A stretch of 64,000 nucleotides of DNA, taken from NCBI GenBank assembly GCA_964035545.1, contig OZ037767.1:15495498-15559497 (forward strand), written 5' to 3'. How positions within the stretch are numbered: the first letter of the stretch is position 1; each line of letters starts with the position of its first letter. Below, piece by piece: positions 29,393 to 42,232 of the stretch. Both the position numbers and the translations under genes were made by a program. The stretch comes from Bugula neritina (taxonomy: Eukaryota > Bryozoa > Gymnolaemata > Cheilostomatida > Bugulidae). The notes under the pieces are model-generated. The model searched no databases. It saw only the letters and a list, made by a program, of their open reading frames with translations, and had not been told where the DNA came from.

Positions 29393-30110
29393 TTTAAGCT
29401 ATCAATTTAATTACTATAATATAAGTGCCCAAAGTACAACTTTCATAATTATGTTTTAATTTAATACAGATACCATAGTATCATATACGGTAGAATCAGT
29501 TGTATCTTATTTAATAATAAAGTAACTTATTGCAGCTTTCACAGTTAATAATTATTCACTTGTTAGTCTTTGAACTAGGACAATGTTTGAAACTTGAAGT
29601 AGAATGAAGTTTGATTTCAGTTGCCGCAATGGTATCTGCAGTCACAATAGGGATATGCATATAACTATGTTTATACTTGTGAAAAATATATAGTCAAAAC
29701 TAGATAAGGTAATAGTAATTATAATTAGTTTCACTTTTAATATATTCCTTTAAACTGGAAAATAGACAGAAGCATTTAATCATGAAAGTAGTGGAAGTAA
29801 ATCAATTCACTAAGTATAGTAAAATATTTACTATTCAGTGAGTTTATTTACTTTAGTTAATTGTACTTGATTATTTCTGTTGGTTTTTCAGTTGGTTTTT
29901 CTGCCTTTTGCTATAGCATATCAAACTACCACAAAATCATGCTTCAATATTACAATGTTAAACATAGTGTTACTGTGTAATGTTATTGTAATGTGATAGT
30001 AATATTTGGATCATTGTAAGTATTTCTGTTGTTGTACTGATTGATAAATATTTTTTGGCTTGCATGGATATTTAAAACGATCAAGGTGTCATTTGAACCT
30101 GGACTGGAAT
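29393..30110. other. AT-rich spacer
   Basis: No coding region or repeat with clear boundaries is seen between element 2 and the candidate first exon at 30115. Confidence 0.5.
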
Positions 30111-30114
30111 AAAG

Positions 30115-30162
30115 ATGGCAAATCGAGAAGCTAGCTACAATTCTTCTGCAGAAAGAAACTTG
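30115..30162 (+). CDS. candidate first exon of a small unidentified host gene
   Basis: ATG in a good context (AAAGATGG), preceded by an in-frame TGA, followed by 16 codons (MANREASYNSSAERNL) and a perfect donor (TTG then GTAAGC). The phase is 0, which fits the next candidate exon at 30641. The chain of four exons (30115, 30641, 32345, 33765) keeps frame across every junction and would make about 79 residues. I do not recognise the product. Confidence 0.4.
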
Positions 30163-30229
30163 GTAAGCAAACATAAGCTGCAGCATTAAGCAGTAAGCAA
30201 TATGGCAATGAACTTTGCTTGATTTTGAT

Positions 30230-30300
30230 TGACCTTAAAATGTCTGGTCACCTTTTACCGCCGTGGTCCTGCGCGGTTGGCGGTGACCTTAAAATGTCTG
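30230..30300 (+). repeat. 17-bp direct repeats around a GC-rich hairpin
   Basis: TGACCTTAAAATGTCTG occurs at 30230-30246 and 30284-30300. The 37 bp between are GC-rich and can fold: GTCACC and CCGCC on the left pair with GGCGG and GGTGAC on the right. It lies in the first candidate intron. Confidence 0.7.
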
Positions 30301-30640
30301 ATGCACGTAAAATAAATTTTGTGACGGTCAAAAGTATGCTGATCTTTTTTGTATTTCAATGCATCGGTGTCTTAGCTTAAGAGCTGAACCCAACAATTAT
30401 GATCTAAAGCTGTTTTTTACAAGAAAGTGATTTTACTGTCTTTCTGATTATTCTTGGTTTTTCAGCTTGATGATTTGAATAAATGGAATTGATTTTGGAT
30501 ATTATGTAATGGATGAAAGAAATTTTTCTTAAATTTGTACTGAGCAATTTTTGCTATTGCTATGATGTTTAGTGATAAAATTGCACCCTTAATAACCCTG
30601 AAAACTTTCATTACTAGCATTTGCTTATGTTCATTTTTAG

Positions 30641-30708
30641 GAAATTAAAATGAAGACACAACTCACCGATGCTATCTCACTGTGCCTGCATGCAGTTTAT
30701 CTAAAAAG
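30641..30708 (+). CDS. candidate second exon of the small host gene
   Basis: Acceptor TTCATTTTTAG, then 22 codons (EIKMKTQLTDAISLCLHAVY...) and two bases before the donor (AAAAAG then GTACTC). Phase 0 in and phase 2 out, matching both neighbours. The composition looks like real protein, but no family is recognised. Confidence 0.4.
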
Positions 30709-30902
30709 GTACTCCTATTAGCTGGCTCTTGCCCAATACCTGGTTGTTTCTGTAACTATTTTTTACTCGCAGATGAGTTTTTTGAGCTTGACATTTTATT
30801 GATTTTGAAAGTTATAGTGAGCTTTGAACTTGCTAGCATCGTTTTTTAAAGACTTGCTGCAGTTTTTATCAACATTTTTTAAGTCAATGGTGTTGGTTTG
30901 GA

Positions 30903-31224
30903 AGCTCTCTCACTCCTCTCTCTGTCTCTTTCTCCCACACCTTCCACTCAACCTCTCTCTCTTTCTCTCCCTCTCTCCCACCCTCCCTCTCTCCCACCCT
31001 CCCTCTCTCCCACCCTCTGTCTCTCCCACCTTCTCCCTCTCTCTCCCACTCTCTGTCTCTCCCAGCTTCTCTCTCTCCTAACCTTTCTCTCCTCTCTTTT
31101 CCACTATCTCTGACTCTCTCCCTTTCTCTCTTTTACCCCATCTCTCTTCCATCCTCTCCTAACCTTTCTCTCCCGCCCCCTCTCTCTCTCTCCCACCCTC
31201 TCTCCCACTCTCTTTCTCTCTCTA
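30903..31224. repeat. 320-bp polypyrimidine (CT-rich) tract
   Basis: Almost entirely C and T on the plus strand, built from CTCT and TCTCCCACCC units. Such tracts can form triplex DNA. It lies in a candidate intron; open frames across it (Ser/Leu/Pro) are artefacts of composition. Confidence 0.85.
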
Positions 31225-32344
31225 GTTTGCATGGCTTTACCCAATTTTGGTTTATTTTTTTATTTTGTTTCAGAGTATCCAAAAGGAAAGCTAAAATTTA
31301 TTTAATATATATTATACCAACTTGAGCTTTACTATAATATCAAATAAATGCTGTGTTTTGTTAAAACAATGTTTGCAACTTTGTAGTATATTCAAATTCA
31401 TAATTTATTTGTAGAGTCACACAACAAGACACTACTCTGACACACTCACAAGTTGCCACTGATCCAGCAGTATAGATGATTGTTTTCTCCACTGGCTATG
31501 CTGTCACACTTTACTGATGTGGTGTTTGAAACAAACCAATTGTTTGCCTACGCAGACTAGGGTGAGAAAAAAAGTGAGAAATGAAAGCTGTTTTTAATAC
31601 CAACTACACTTAGTTTTTATTGAATGAAAAACAAAGTGAAATCATTAGTTATCAGTTAAATGACTAAATCACTGTTTATAAAGATGAAACACAAATAATC
31701 TTATAATATGCTAATGAAATTTGGCTTTCAAATAGCTTTTTTCGTATATTTGTTGAGGAAGTTTATCTTCAACAAAACTTCGTAGCTGTTGAACATGTGG
31801 AGAGTATTTTATGTTGCATAAATTTATAGAGTAAAAGGTTCTTATCAAACTTTTACAACTTAGCTTATCTACGGTTTAAAAGTGTGAGTCACCCTTCACA
31901 CTAGAGTTTTATAAAGTTTTAATGAATGTGCAGTATTTCATAGAATATTGTGTGTCTTGTTTAGCTATTTATACCTTTTCAGTGAGATTGGAGTAAACAC
32001 ACCTCAAAATTCACATCTGGTATCACATTGATTTATCGCAAGTCAAAGTACACCTACTAACTCGTCCTTCCTTAATACCTGCTTGCTTTTGCACTTCTAC
32101 TTATTTCATATACCTAACATTTCTCTTGCAGATGAATTACATCTTTTAAGTTGTAAAAGCCTTAAATAGCATGAAATTAATGAGGTTTAAACCGTGGCCA
32201 CACTAACTATTGATGCGTTTATTGATGGGTTAAATTACACGAAAATATTTTTTCTTTCTTTTCTAGTTTTACCTAAAGTATTACATACCATTGATGCAGG
32301 CTTTGCTGAAGTTTTTGGGTGATGATTTGTCAATAATTTTCCAG

Positions 32345-32440
32345 AGAAGATGATACCACGGTGGCTGAAGTCATTATGCAGTTTCCAAATTTCTTTTGGC
32401 TTTGCTCTAGTGAAAATGTTGAAAAACAATCAACAAAAAG
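32345..32440 (+). CDS. candidate third exon of the small host gene
   Basis: Acceptor AATAATTTTCCAG, one base completing the preceding Arg codon, 31 codons (EDDTTVAEVIMQFPNFFWLC...) and two bases before the donor (AAAAAG then GTTTGT). The phase fits both sides. A second frame through the same exon is also open, so the frame rests on the phase match. Confidence 0.38.
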
Positions 32441-33764
32441 GTTTGTACCATAAACTAAGTTATTATGTGCATGTTGCCAAAGCATAAAGTGTGCCGGACA
32501 TATTTAAGTTTCTGTTGAATTGCGTTTATGCTTTTCCTGCATGAAAAAAGTTCAGAGTTTCAGTTAATATCACTTGCCTAGTACCCACCTACGTTTTAAA
32601 TCATATTGATGCAAAAGTTCTTTTTGTGATAATAAAAGTTTAACTTGCTTAATTGCTATTCAATGCCCATTGAAGTTTCCAAACGTAATTAATTAGTTGA
32701 TTTGGCAGCATAGTATCGATAATTAATGAAGGCAGCCGGTATAATTATAAGCATAAATATTTATATCTACATGAAGATGTCATTCCCAATGATTGTTATT
32801 CTGAAATCAGCTGATTAAGTTATCACAAACTAAGCATTTTGACCAGTGGCTTTTACAATGTAACTCGGTGAAATTTCAGTCCTATAAGATAAATTGAATT
32901 TCTTACTGAAAATCGTGAAGGTATTAAAGTTTAAAGTGAAAGTTTAAAGGGTTATCTCTCTGCAAATTCTAATAGCATTGTGCCAATTAGACTTGAAAAA
33001 ATTTCAAGGCACTATAAAGCACTAAGCCCATTCTTACAAGTAGTTTCAAAGTGCACTGGAATTTCAGTTTACTTGTCCTTGTATAGAATTCTGATCTACA
33101 CTATATAGCGTTCACTATTGCCTGCTTCTTCTAAGCATCTATAATGTACTAACTATAGTTTGCTTTGAGAAGTGAATTTCTACTTGGTATTTTTTCCTTA
33201 TCGTTCCGTTGTTTGCCAGTAGTATTAATTTAATGGATTTTCTCTTTTCAAACACATCATGCAGCCTGCAACTACACAATTAGTCAGTAATTTCTTTCAT
33301 TAAAGTAGCTCTTCTGGTTACTCTTGCTCACCTAAAAGCCTGAGCCTCATTCAAATTGCAAGTTTTTAGAGTTGTTAATTTTTCATGCAGTCTTTCATTT
33401 TTTTTTGTTGGGCACAAAATTAGTATTCACTAGACCTAATCATTCATCTGCATGTATGCCCATTGTTTGTTCATAAAAGAAAAACCTCTGCTGAATATTG
33501 AACTAATAATGAAAATAAATTCCCTAAACTAAAGGTAGCAGTGTGATTTTGGTATTACAATTAGTTGTTGGCATAGAGTCGAGTTATTGACAAGAATTTT
33601 CAAATCGAAATGAATGAACTTCATTGTAAGTCAGCAAGATTTAGTCTAAGTAAACATACCATTACATTGTGTTTTATTTAGCATTTGTAGAAGGCAACAT
33701 ATATTTTAAGGATTATTGTAAACTTAAATGTAATTTTAAGTACTTTCCATGTTTGTTATTGTAG

Positions 33765-33792
33765 ATGGTCTTGTTCTTTGGAATGGAGGTAG
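33765..33792 (+). CDS. candidate last exon of the small host gene
   Basis: Acceptor GTTTGTTATTGTAG followed by a frame-compatible WSCSLEWR and TAG at 33790. It is short, so chance is a real possibility; the true downstream exon may lie elsewhere. Confidence 0.2.
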
Positions 33793-33799
33793 CAACTCC

Positions 33800-36520
33800 T
33801 TGTGTCAAGCTTAACTGATTGACTACTGAATCCCAATCATATGTTTTGCCAAAAAATGTGAAATGGAGTGCATGTCTATTTTATTTGAGAAAATATTAAA
33901 AATACTTTTGAAACTTCATCTAGCCAAACAATACAACAGTTTCATTTTATTAAAAAATATCATTTGCCCAAAATGTATTATGTAATCAAACAATTTCTAG
34001 AAAAAAAGTGCTTTCTTTCAGTTTTGCCAATGAATTACATATTTCATTACATGCTTGTCTTTATAATTTTATTAATTTTTTTTTGGTGAGTCACTTAAAG
34101 TCAATTCAACCTAGAAAAGTCTGAATTTCAGACTTAATTTCAAGCTGGAATATTCACATTTTTAGGTCTGCGTTTGCAAACTTTGTTGTGTTACTTTACT
34201 TTTTATAATTTTTAAAATAAATATCTTTTTAGCCTGTGCCTATCCATGATTAGAATAGCATAATAATATTTAACTTTTCTTCAATTTTAATAGATGAAAA
34301 TGTTGATCAGTTGGAGTATTCAGTTTAGCTGAATTTAACTTGCTTCTGCCAAAACAATCTTTTGGAGTTGTCTGCCCTTTCTTTAGGTAATTTTTTGACC
34401 TATGGTCAACGCAATAATTATAACTTTTTAAAGATGCTTGTGAACCTAACAATATAGCATAACTATCAAACCACATTATTCATTCAATATCTGCATAAAA
34501 TTTAGCCGATAATCTGCCACCCAATGAGCTTGAAAAGATGTTAGAATTCTAGCTCAGTGCTGCCATCAATGTAGATATTTATAATGATATAAAGCCAAAA
34601 CTCATTATTTATAATGATATAAAGCCAAAACTCATTATTGCATGAAATTATCTAACCATTCCTGACAAAGAATTGAGATAATAACTCCAAAGTTGGTCAG
34701 TTGAAACCATGGCAATAATACTTTAATCCTAATAATTGTCAGGTTTAATTTTATACCAAGCCCCAATAAGTACATATCACTATGACAACACAGCCTAAGC
34801 ACCTCAAATGCAAAAAATGTAGTAATGTGGTGCTACAAATCCACCAGTTACAAATGAGTAGAGCTTTCATGATTATTGGTCTACCATAATGTTTATTTAG
34901 TTTTAAGAACTGGCATAAATGCTATTATATGTGGGAGGTATTTGAAAAGCTTCCAACTCCATCTTCAACTACGGGCTATTATAATTATGCCGATAGTCGA
35001 GATACTACACTCAGACTGCCCTGTTATAGTACTATGATTGGCTACTGCAAAATTTTTGCCGATAGACAACATTTATTTATGATGCAATGTATCTCGTATT
35101 GGTACATAAGTGTTATGTCTGAGGACGAGATACTGTGAAATTATGCCCTGGCATCTATAGAGGTAAAGATAATACGACGTAAATCTGTTTTTCTATTTAA
35201 TATATTACACTGTAATTATATAAAATTTATTACATATGTAATGTATTAAAATTGTGATTCTTTTATATCAATTATATATGACTAATATTACCTTTATTTT
35301 GAACATATTATAATATTGTTTTATTCTTAAACAGCAATTATATTTTTATTATGTTGTTTTTATCCAGCTATATAATACTTATGGCATCTTGATATTTTAT
35401 TATTTTTGTACAGCAACTATATAAACATTATATAATTCTTGTAGAGTAGTTATAAAAATGTTACAATATTATTGTATATTAGATATATAAACATTATATC
35501 ATTATTCTATTGCAATTATCAGTGCATCACACGGCTTTTACGACTGTCAGGGTCGATCCTCATTTTGCCATTTCGCGATATTAGCCGCAATAAACAATAT
35601 ATTTTCGTGCGATAACATCGACTGTCTAGGGCGCTACTGTTGACGAATCAGAACAAAGAGAGCACATGAGCGCTGTAAACATGTACGTGTTGTTATGGTT
35701 ACTAATGATGATCTGCTACGTAATTTTTGTAGTAGACAACTCTCACAGAAATCATTAATTTGTCTTTTCCTTATTTAGCTAACAACTTTTGCCTAGAAAA
35801 GAGAGAAGGCAAGGTGGCTCAAGCGATGCTGTATTTTTTAAGAATGTTTTAGCATAAATTCTGTTTGGTTTATCCTACTAGAATGTTACCTGCTGCAGCA
35901 TCAACACTATCATTGCAAAACTATATCTACTTATAACAAAATCTTGATGCCCATAGCAAAATTATCTACTTTATTGTGGCGGATGTGCAAGAGTTTGGAG
36001 TCATCTCATCAATTACACATAGCAACAGAAGAACACAATATAGAAGTAACAGAAAGCCAAAGACGGTATACCTTTATTTTTAACCAAGAAAGAATTTTGT
36101 TAATAAACATTATATTGTTAAGTTCACCATAAAAAAACTGATTTTACAAGTGGTTACATCTTTTCCGAAAATGAAGTCGTCCGCTCACCAGACACCTAAA
36201 AAATAATTATGCAACATGATATTTTTAAAATTAAACACAGATATGCAACAGTCATCACCTACATAATTTTTTATAAATTTAACAAGCTTGTTTAGTGAAA
36301 GTGTATAATACAAATACTAATGTTGATGGCGAAAATGCAGCGGTAGCCATGTTCCAGCAAGATAGTAAATCAATATATAAATAAGAAGTCATATCATATC
36401 TATGTTATATATGTATTCAATTCTGGTTTATGCTTTATGCCTTCAACTATGAGTGCACAACCACTAATCCTATTTCTACCAACACCATCTCTACCGCTAA
36501 CAGTACTAACGTCAGAACCA
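33800..36520. other. AT-rich stretch without a supported gene
   Basis: It contains a two-copy 30-bp tandem repeat at about 34577-34640 (unit including AATGATATAAAGCC). A 69-codon ATG frame at 34929-35138 has no recognisable domain or splice context and is left uncalled. The rest is AT-rich filler. Confidence 0.5.
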
Positions 36521-36526
36521 AAAGCA

Positions 36527-36760
36527 ACTTCACCACTACTACTAATAATTCTATTATTTTATTATTATTACTTCTACTACTATACTACTGCTACTACTAC
36601 TACTACTACTAGTAGTACTACTGCTACTACTACTTCTACTACTGCTGCTGCTGCTACTACTTCTACTACTGCTACTACTGCTGCTGCTACTACTACTACT
36701 GCTACTACTACTACTGCTACTACTACTTTTACCACTACCACCGCCGCCGCCATCACTACT
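36527..36760. repeat. (ACT)n/(GCT)n trinucleotide repeat
   Basis: Imperfect ACT, TCT and GCT triplets over about 230 bp; the Thr- or Val-rich open frames here are by-products. Confidence 0.8.
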
Positions 36761-36937
36761 ATAAATATTGTTTCTACTACAAATACTGTAAATCTTACCA
36801 GCAGCAAGTTATATTGGAAACTGTTAGCTCAATTTATCATTGTATTAGTGCAATAACAAAATGTTTATATTTTAATATAGTCAAACCTTTTAAAAAACTA
36901 GGCTGCTACTTATGAACTAAGAAGTTGTGCTACCCAC

Positions 36938-37026
36938 CTTGATATGCACTCAGCTCCAACACCAAGCAGGTGGTTATGATGCTTCTCCACAATGGCCAGG
37001 CCATCCAGCTGTCCGATTGTATGCAT
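36938..37026 (-). CDS. candidate exon of an unidentified minus-strand host gene
   Basis: Minus strand acceptor ATTTTTACGTAG, then 29 codons beginning MHTIGQLDGLAIVEKHHN and containing LLGVGAECIS, then donor ATCAAG/GTGGGT. The composition is strongly protein-like compared with the surrounding AT-rich DNA. The exon leaves two bases over (phase 2). No partner exon with a matching phase was identified, and the family is unknown. Confidence 0.42.
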
Positions 37027-38228
37027 CTACGTAAAAATTATTGGCATATGGTGCAAGAAATGATTAAAAACCAGATAGGTGTGCTAGAATTTATACAGCA
37101 TAATATAGAGTAAGGTAAAAGAGAACAGACCGTCAAGTGGTACAGCATAGAAACAATTACTAGCTATTATATGCTTTATAGAAGTTGGCAAATTGTAGCC
37201 CACTAGATATGAACTTTGGTTAGCATTTTATTTTGGCTTTCAGCAACTGCTTTAATCAATGATCTTGGTAAAACCAATATGTTTACAAATTAACACCTCC
37301 ACTAGATAGGTATACAGGTCAAAATATTCCAATTGGTGACATACTAAAAGAAAATGTATATTTATTCATCTTTGAAAGATTGCTAATAATTTATAAAACA
37401 GCGTCGAAATCAGTAAAGTAACAGCGCAAATAAGTTTATTAAACAGCATTATAGGATTGCCTATTACTAGTTTCATGATTTCTATTATTTTACTGGTTTC
37501 AAACATAATATAGGCTGAAAAAGCAATATTAGTTCTCTCACTTTTGCTAACTACATTGCTTGGAAGGCCATCATAATTAGATCAGATCAAACAAATGTGT
37601 TGACAGGTAGACTGGAACAGGCCTAAAATTTGCAAGGTATAATTTAAATGTATCTGGCCTGAAATTGCTGAAACTGACAATACAATAATATGAGAAACGA
37701 GCAGGGTTTTTTATTAAAGCTAGCAAAAATAATTCCTCTACATATAATTAACATACAGTTCATACATATAATATATTACTATGTCCAGGCAGCAGTGCTT
37801 GTTCTAGCCAAAAGAAAACTGATTTAATGGCTGATTTTAATGGCCATCAAGAAATTTATGGCGCACAGTGGCATTGTCATATTTTTAATATTCAAAATTA
37901 CAGTTCTAATCTATCAATCATTTTATCAATACTACTATACTATGATCTACTCCTGCTGCTACTGCTGCTGGTTCTACCACTGCTACCATACTGCTGAGTA
38001 ATGCAAGCTAAGTAATTTAAATTACAATTAAAAAAATTATCGGACTTTCTTTTCTATTACCTGTCCAGTTTAGCATTTCTTTCATCATAGCTTGCCATAG
38101 TAACTTGAAAATTCACAGGGTTTGAGTTAGACCTATGGAATATACTTACAAGTAGAATGAACCCACAGTTCTGCAATATGTCATAAAAACATTCAAAATA
38201 AAACTATAGGAAAACCAAGTAAATGCTT

Positions 38229-38416
38229 CTAAGTATTAGCGCAAGTAAAGATGCTATGCAATCTATCCAACATGCAGCCAAATGTCTCAAAATAAGTATC
38301 AGAGTTATAAATATAAAATGTTTCCAAATCAAGGCTAGCAACACTTCTGTTGTTGTGATAGCAAATTTTGCTTAATAAAGTAAGGAAACCAGCTTCCCTT
38401 GCATGACTCAATTTCT
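38229..38416 (-). CDS. possible terminal exon on the minus strand
   Basis: Acceptor-like TTTTTCTTTAATAG followed by about 61 open codons (SHAREAGFLTLLSKICYHNN...) ending in TAG at 38229. Composition is only moderately protein-like. It lies upstream, in transcription order, of the minus exon at 36938-37026, so both cannot belong to one transcript as called. Confidence 0.2.
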
Positions 38417-38654
38417 ATTAAAGAAAAATTCTACTCTCCTAATCGCTGAAACACAGGCCTGTCACAAGTACATGAATGGTAAATCTACATGTTTCCCTAA
38501 AACCATCATCAAAACAGTAAACACACTGCTAAATATTTATTTTTACTTTTTCTGCTCAAACATTTAAATGGGCTCTGCAGGATATGACAAATACCAAAAT
38601 AATTCCACTTTGTGAAGTAGCAAATATGGACAAACAACCACCCTAATATTCACG

Positions 38655-39110
38655 CCAAAAGAAAAGTCTACGAAGTTTGTGTTCTCAGCATTCTTCCTTG
38701 TGGATCAAAAAAATGGGCAACATGTGGACTGCAAGAATCAAAGCTCAGCACTTTTCTTACCTGGAGTTTAAGATACATGTTGAGTAAAATCTGGGAAGAT
38801 AAAATGATAAATGAAGATGTATTTGAAATCACAGACCCGGATTCTCTTTCTTCAAAACTGAATTTCTTCTGTCTTCACTGAGCTGGTCAACATGCCAAAG
38901 TATCTCATCCGCCGCACTCGATTGCATGCATTAATATCAAAAGGAACTCATCCAGCTAGAAGAACTTATATCTAAGGTTTGAGGATGTCCTGAAACAAGA
39001 GCTTAAGAAATTTTACATAAAATCCAATCAATTTACCACCTCTCAAATGGAGGCAAAGCATTCTTGCAGGATGGGCATTCAACACTGGAAACAATATAAA
39101 GGGAGCTATG
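38655..39110 (+). pseudogene. decayed C-terminal fragment of a LINE reverse transcriptase
   Basis: Translation gives KRKVYEVCVLSILPCGSKKW, then WEDKMINEDVFEITDPDSLS, a stop, AGQHAKVSH and LYLRFEDVLKQELK. These match in order the post-RT region of APE-type LINEs (KVY.A.VLP.LLYG.E.W ... W.D..TN..VL ... WAGHV ... R.KD.LK..LK), as seen in the LINE at 8300-8640. No RT core or ends are visible. It is a truncated, mutated remnant of a related but different family. Confidence 0.65.
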
Positions 39111-39114
39111 GCTA

Positions 39115-42100
39115 GATGTTCAAGACATGAATGCTAAGGGTGTCATGTATATGATCACTGAGATATTTATGACAATCTCTCAATATACCTTAGCATATTA
39201 AATATGCTTGTAGTTATAGCTATTACTATAGTTGTTATATATGCTACTAACTAACAAGCAATAACCGTATTACAAACATAGGTGAATAAGAAAAATAATT
39301 CAACAGTGGTGATATCAGTATAGGTATTATAATTTAGCAATTGGCATACAAATTAAAAATGATGAATATAATGATGGTTAAAGTTATTAGATACCTAAAC
39401 TTATACCTATATTAATTAAAACAGTGACTTGTTGAAAAATAAATAAACTAATATTCATTAAAACTTTATTAAATTAAAAGATAATGTTGAAGTAAAATGA
39501 ACAGTTAAACTTAATTTATTCACAATAATTTTAACTTTTTATGATCAACCTTAAAATAAAAACTCAAGTATTTGTAGCAAAGTTTTGAATAAAGTTGGAT
39601 TTTGCAACGGTTTGAGATACTTTCACTAGCACTATGTGCATAACTGTATAAGTTTTATCATATTAATACAGTTACATACTCATACTCAAATATATAGTAA
39701 CATTTTCAATAAATCAGGTATTAGTATTGAGATTGCGTTGGTCGAGATAACATCATGGTTACTCACTTATGGTTGTATACTTTAGCTTATACTTTTAGTT
39801 ACATGTACTACTGCCCTATTATTAAACTTAATCTTAGTCTGTCATCACTTAGAAAACATAATTCAGTCTTGAGGCAAATCAGTTTGAGTGTCGTTAGTTT
39901 CATTACCACTAATCATTAGATTTAGTCAGTGTACTTAAAATTTATTGATCAATATTACCATCAAATTTAAGTGACTATTATTATGAATACTATATCTATC
40001 AAATATCAAAAACTGCAAGCTTAATAAGTATGATTAAGAAAATCACAGCCAACATGGCGATGATTGAATTGTATGCTCGTGCTATTGAGATTCCTAACAT
40101 AAAGGTTAACCTTACATAATGATTAGATAACAATCATATTCAATTTTTCATTACTGTCATTTGTTAGGAAAAGCATCCAGTCATAATTACTCCTATGCTC
40201 CAACCAAATAATTGCTTAGCCCCATTTAACAAAAAACCTTTCCCATCAGGGGTTTCTCACAGGGATGCCAACTATAAACTTGCACAACTTTTATTTAATA
40301 GTAAATTAATTTACTTATATAAAAATTATTACATTCACAGTGATACATTGATGGTCATAATGTTTTATATATCAATATCATCATTATGATACAATTATCA
40401 CTATTACTATATGATATCTTATCAATAAAATTTCATAAAGTTCATGAAAAACATTAAATATAACAATTTAATTAAAACTAAATCACTGCCAAAGGGCAAG
40501 GTAGAGTCAAAATTAAATAAGCTATAGGGTGTAGGCTATAAGTGTAAGTATAATTATCACTATAAAACTAAGTGACTGATGAGTTGGTACTTGGTAGAAT
40601 AAACATATAATGAACATAAACAATCATAAACTAAAACACCATTACACATATGATTTATGACCCTTTGGTTTCTATTTTTAATTTTAGCTTTACCTTGTCT
40701 TTTGGCATTGGTTATAGTATTAGTTTAGGTTACACCACTATCAGTTACTATGACTATGAGTATGAGTGAGTAGCCTTGCCCGTAGAACTAGGAGTAAGAG
40801 TAGATCACTAGAAGTAGAAGTATGGGTATCGGGGTGTGACTATAAGTATAACTCATAGTCATAGTATGATTATCTTACTGAAAGTGATACTCATAAACCT
40901 CAAGTGATAATCATAATGATACTCAGCATGACATGTAAGGTGTATGATAGTCAGTCTCGGTTATACAGAGTAGAATATCAAACTTTAAGTTTAACTGCTA
41001 CTTTGAAGTAGGACTTAGACATCACCATTTATGGGTATGTCATGCCGTCATAGACTATAGACATAGTATAAGGTTCTAATACTATAAGTATAACTATTAC
41101 TACTATAAGTATAAGTCTTTAAGTTTAAGTATAACTATATTTACTATTGATTAATTTCGATTTGATACTATTACTATTAGTAATACTGTATTAGTATTAG
41201 TATTACACTTTACAGTATTACTATTAGTATTAGTTGATCCCATACTGATAGTGATACTCATACCACTACCATTATGATTATGATTAAGAGTACTACAGTG
41301 AGTTATACTCACAGCTATACTGATTACTAATTTAAGATCACTCTAATCAGTAACTGTTATCACTAAGTATTAGTGGATTATTTATCATTTTATGATTTTA
41401 TCATAGTCATAGTGAAACTGATTGAGTAATACTTATAATTATAGCTATATTCATATTGGTAGTGATACTGATAGTGATGCTGATAGACTTAGACTTAGAG
41501 TTAGAGTTAGAGTCAGAGTGTGAGTCAGAGTGAGAGCGATATTCATGTTTATAAATATGATTATAACTAAGACTAAGAGTAAGAGCAAATGTAAAGTCTA
41601 ATCGTGACATTATAACTATTACCATTAGTGCATTCGTATTACTATTAGTATTAGTATTACTAATTATTAATCTATTTTCCAATAATAACCATGCATATGC
41701 CCTAGCCTATAACTATAAGTTTGAGCACGCCTATGGTATTCAAAATTGAAATTGAATCTTTGGGTCATTTGACCAAAGGAGCCGCGGACTCAATTAGGCA
41801 TTGGACCTTGGGGGCGATTCTAGTGTTCAAGTAGAACCGATATTCGGTCAAAACAGGTCTGGTCTATCATGGTGGCCAGTAATTTATCTGCGCAAATTTA
41901 CTCGACTCTTGTGTTCATAATAAACTCGGCCTGACTACTCCGCAAATGGGGCGATAATCATAAATTTCATAATAATATATTATTAGAGACTAATTTAGTA
42001 TGTATACACATGTCGGTAATTACAATCTAGTTCCATTCTTCAGGAAAACCCATTACGGATCAGGTTGGTACTATTGCTATTACTATTAGGTTGAGAATAT

Positions 42101-42134
42101 TATTAGTAAAACAATGTGCTCATTTTTGATATAA
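39115..42134. other. AT-rich spacer with simple repeats
   Basis: No gene is supported. Degenerate repeats of TATAAGTATAACTA and GACTTAGAGTTAGAGTC type occur at 40730-41660. A GC-richer patch at 41750-42070 has no recognisable coding or terminal structure. Confidence 0.5.
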
Positions 42135-42232
42135 ATTATTATTACTACTAGTACAGTAGTAGTACTAGTAGTAGTACTAGTAGTACTCTAGTTACTAGTA
42201 CTACTACTAGTAGTAGTAGTAGGCCCACTAGT
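42135..42232. repeat. self-complementary (AGT)n/(ACT)n patch
   Basis: Runs of AGTAGT followed by ACTACT with CTAGTAG junctions, so the two halves can pair. Confidence 0.7.

Noticed and set aside
30824-31113. Ser/Leu/Pro-rich open frames
   Set aside because: Produced by the CT-rich tract.
36437-36856. Thr-rich 139-codon open frame
   Set aside because: Explained by the trinucleotide repeat at 36527-36760.
38733-38762. Mini-exon on the minus strand with good acceptor and donor
   Set aside because: The region is better explained as a plus-strand LINE RT remnant over a much longer span.
40195-40389. 64-codon plus-strand frame
   Set aside because: No recognisable domain or splice context; AT-rich chance frame is likely.
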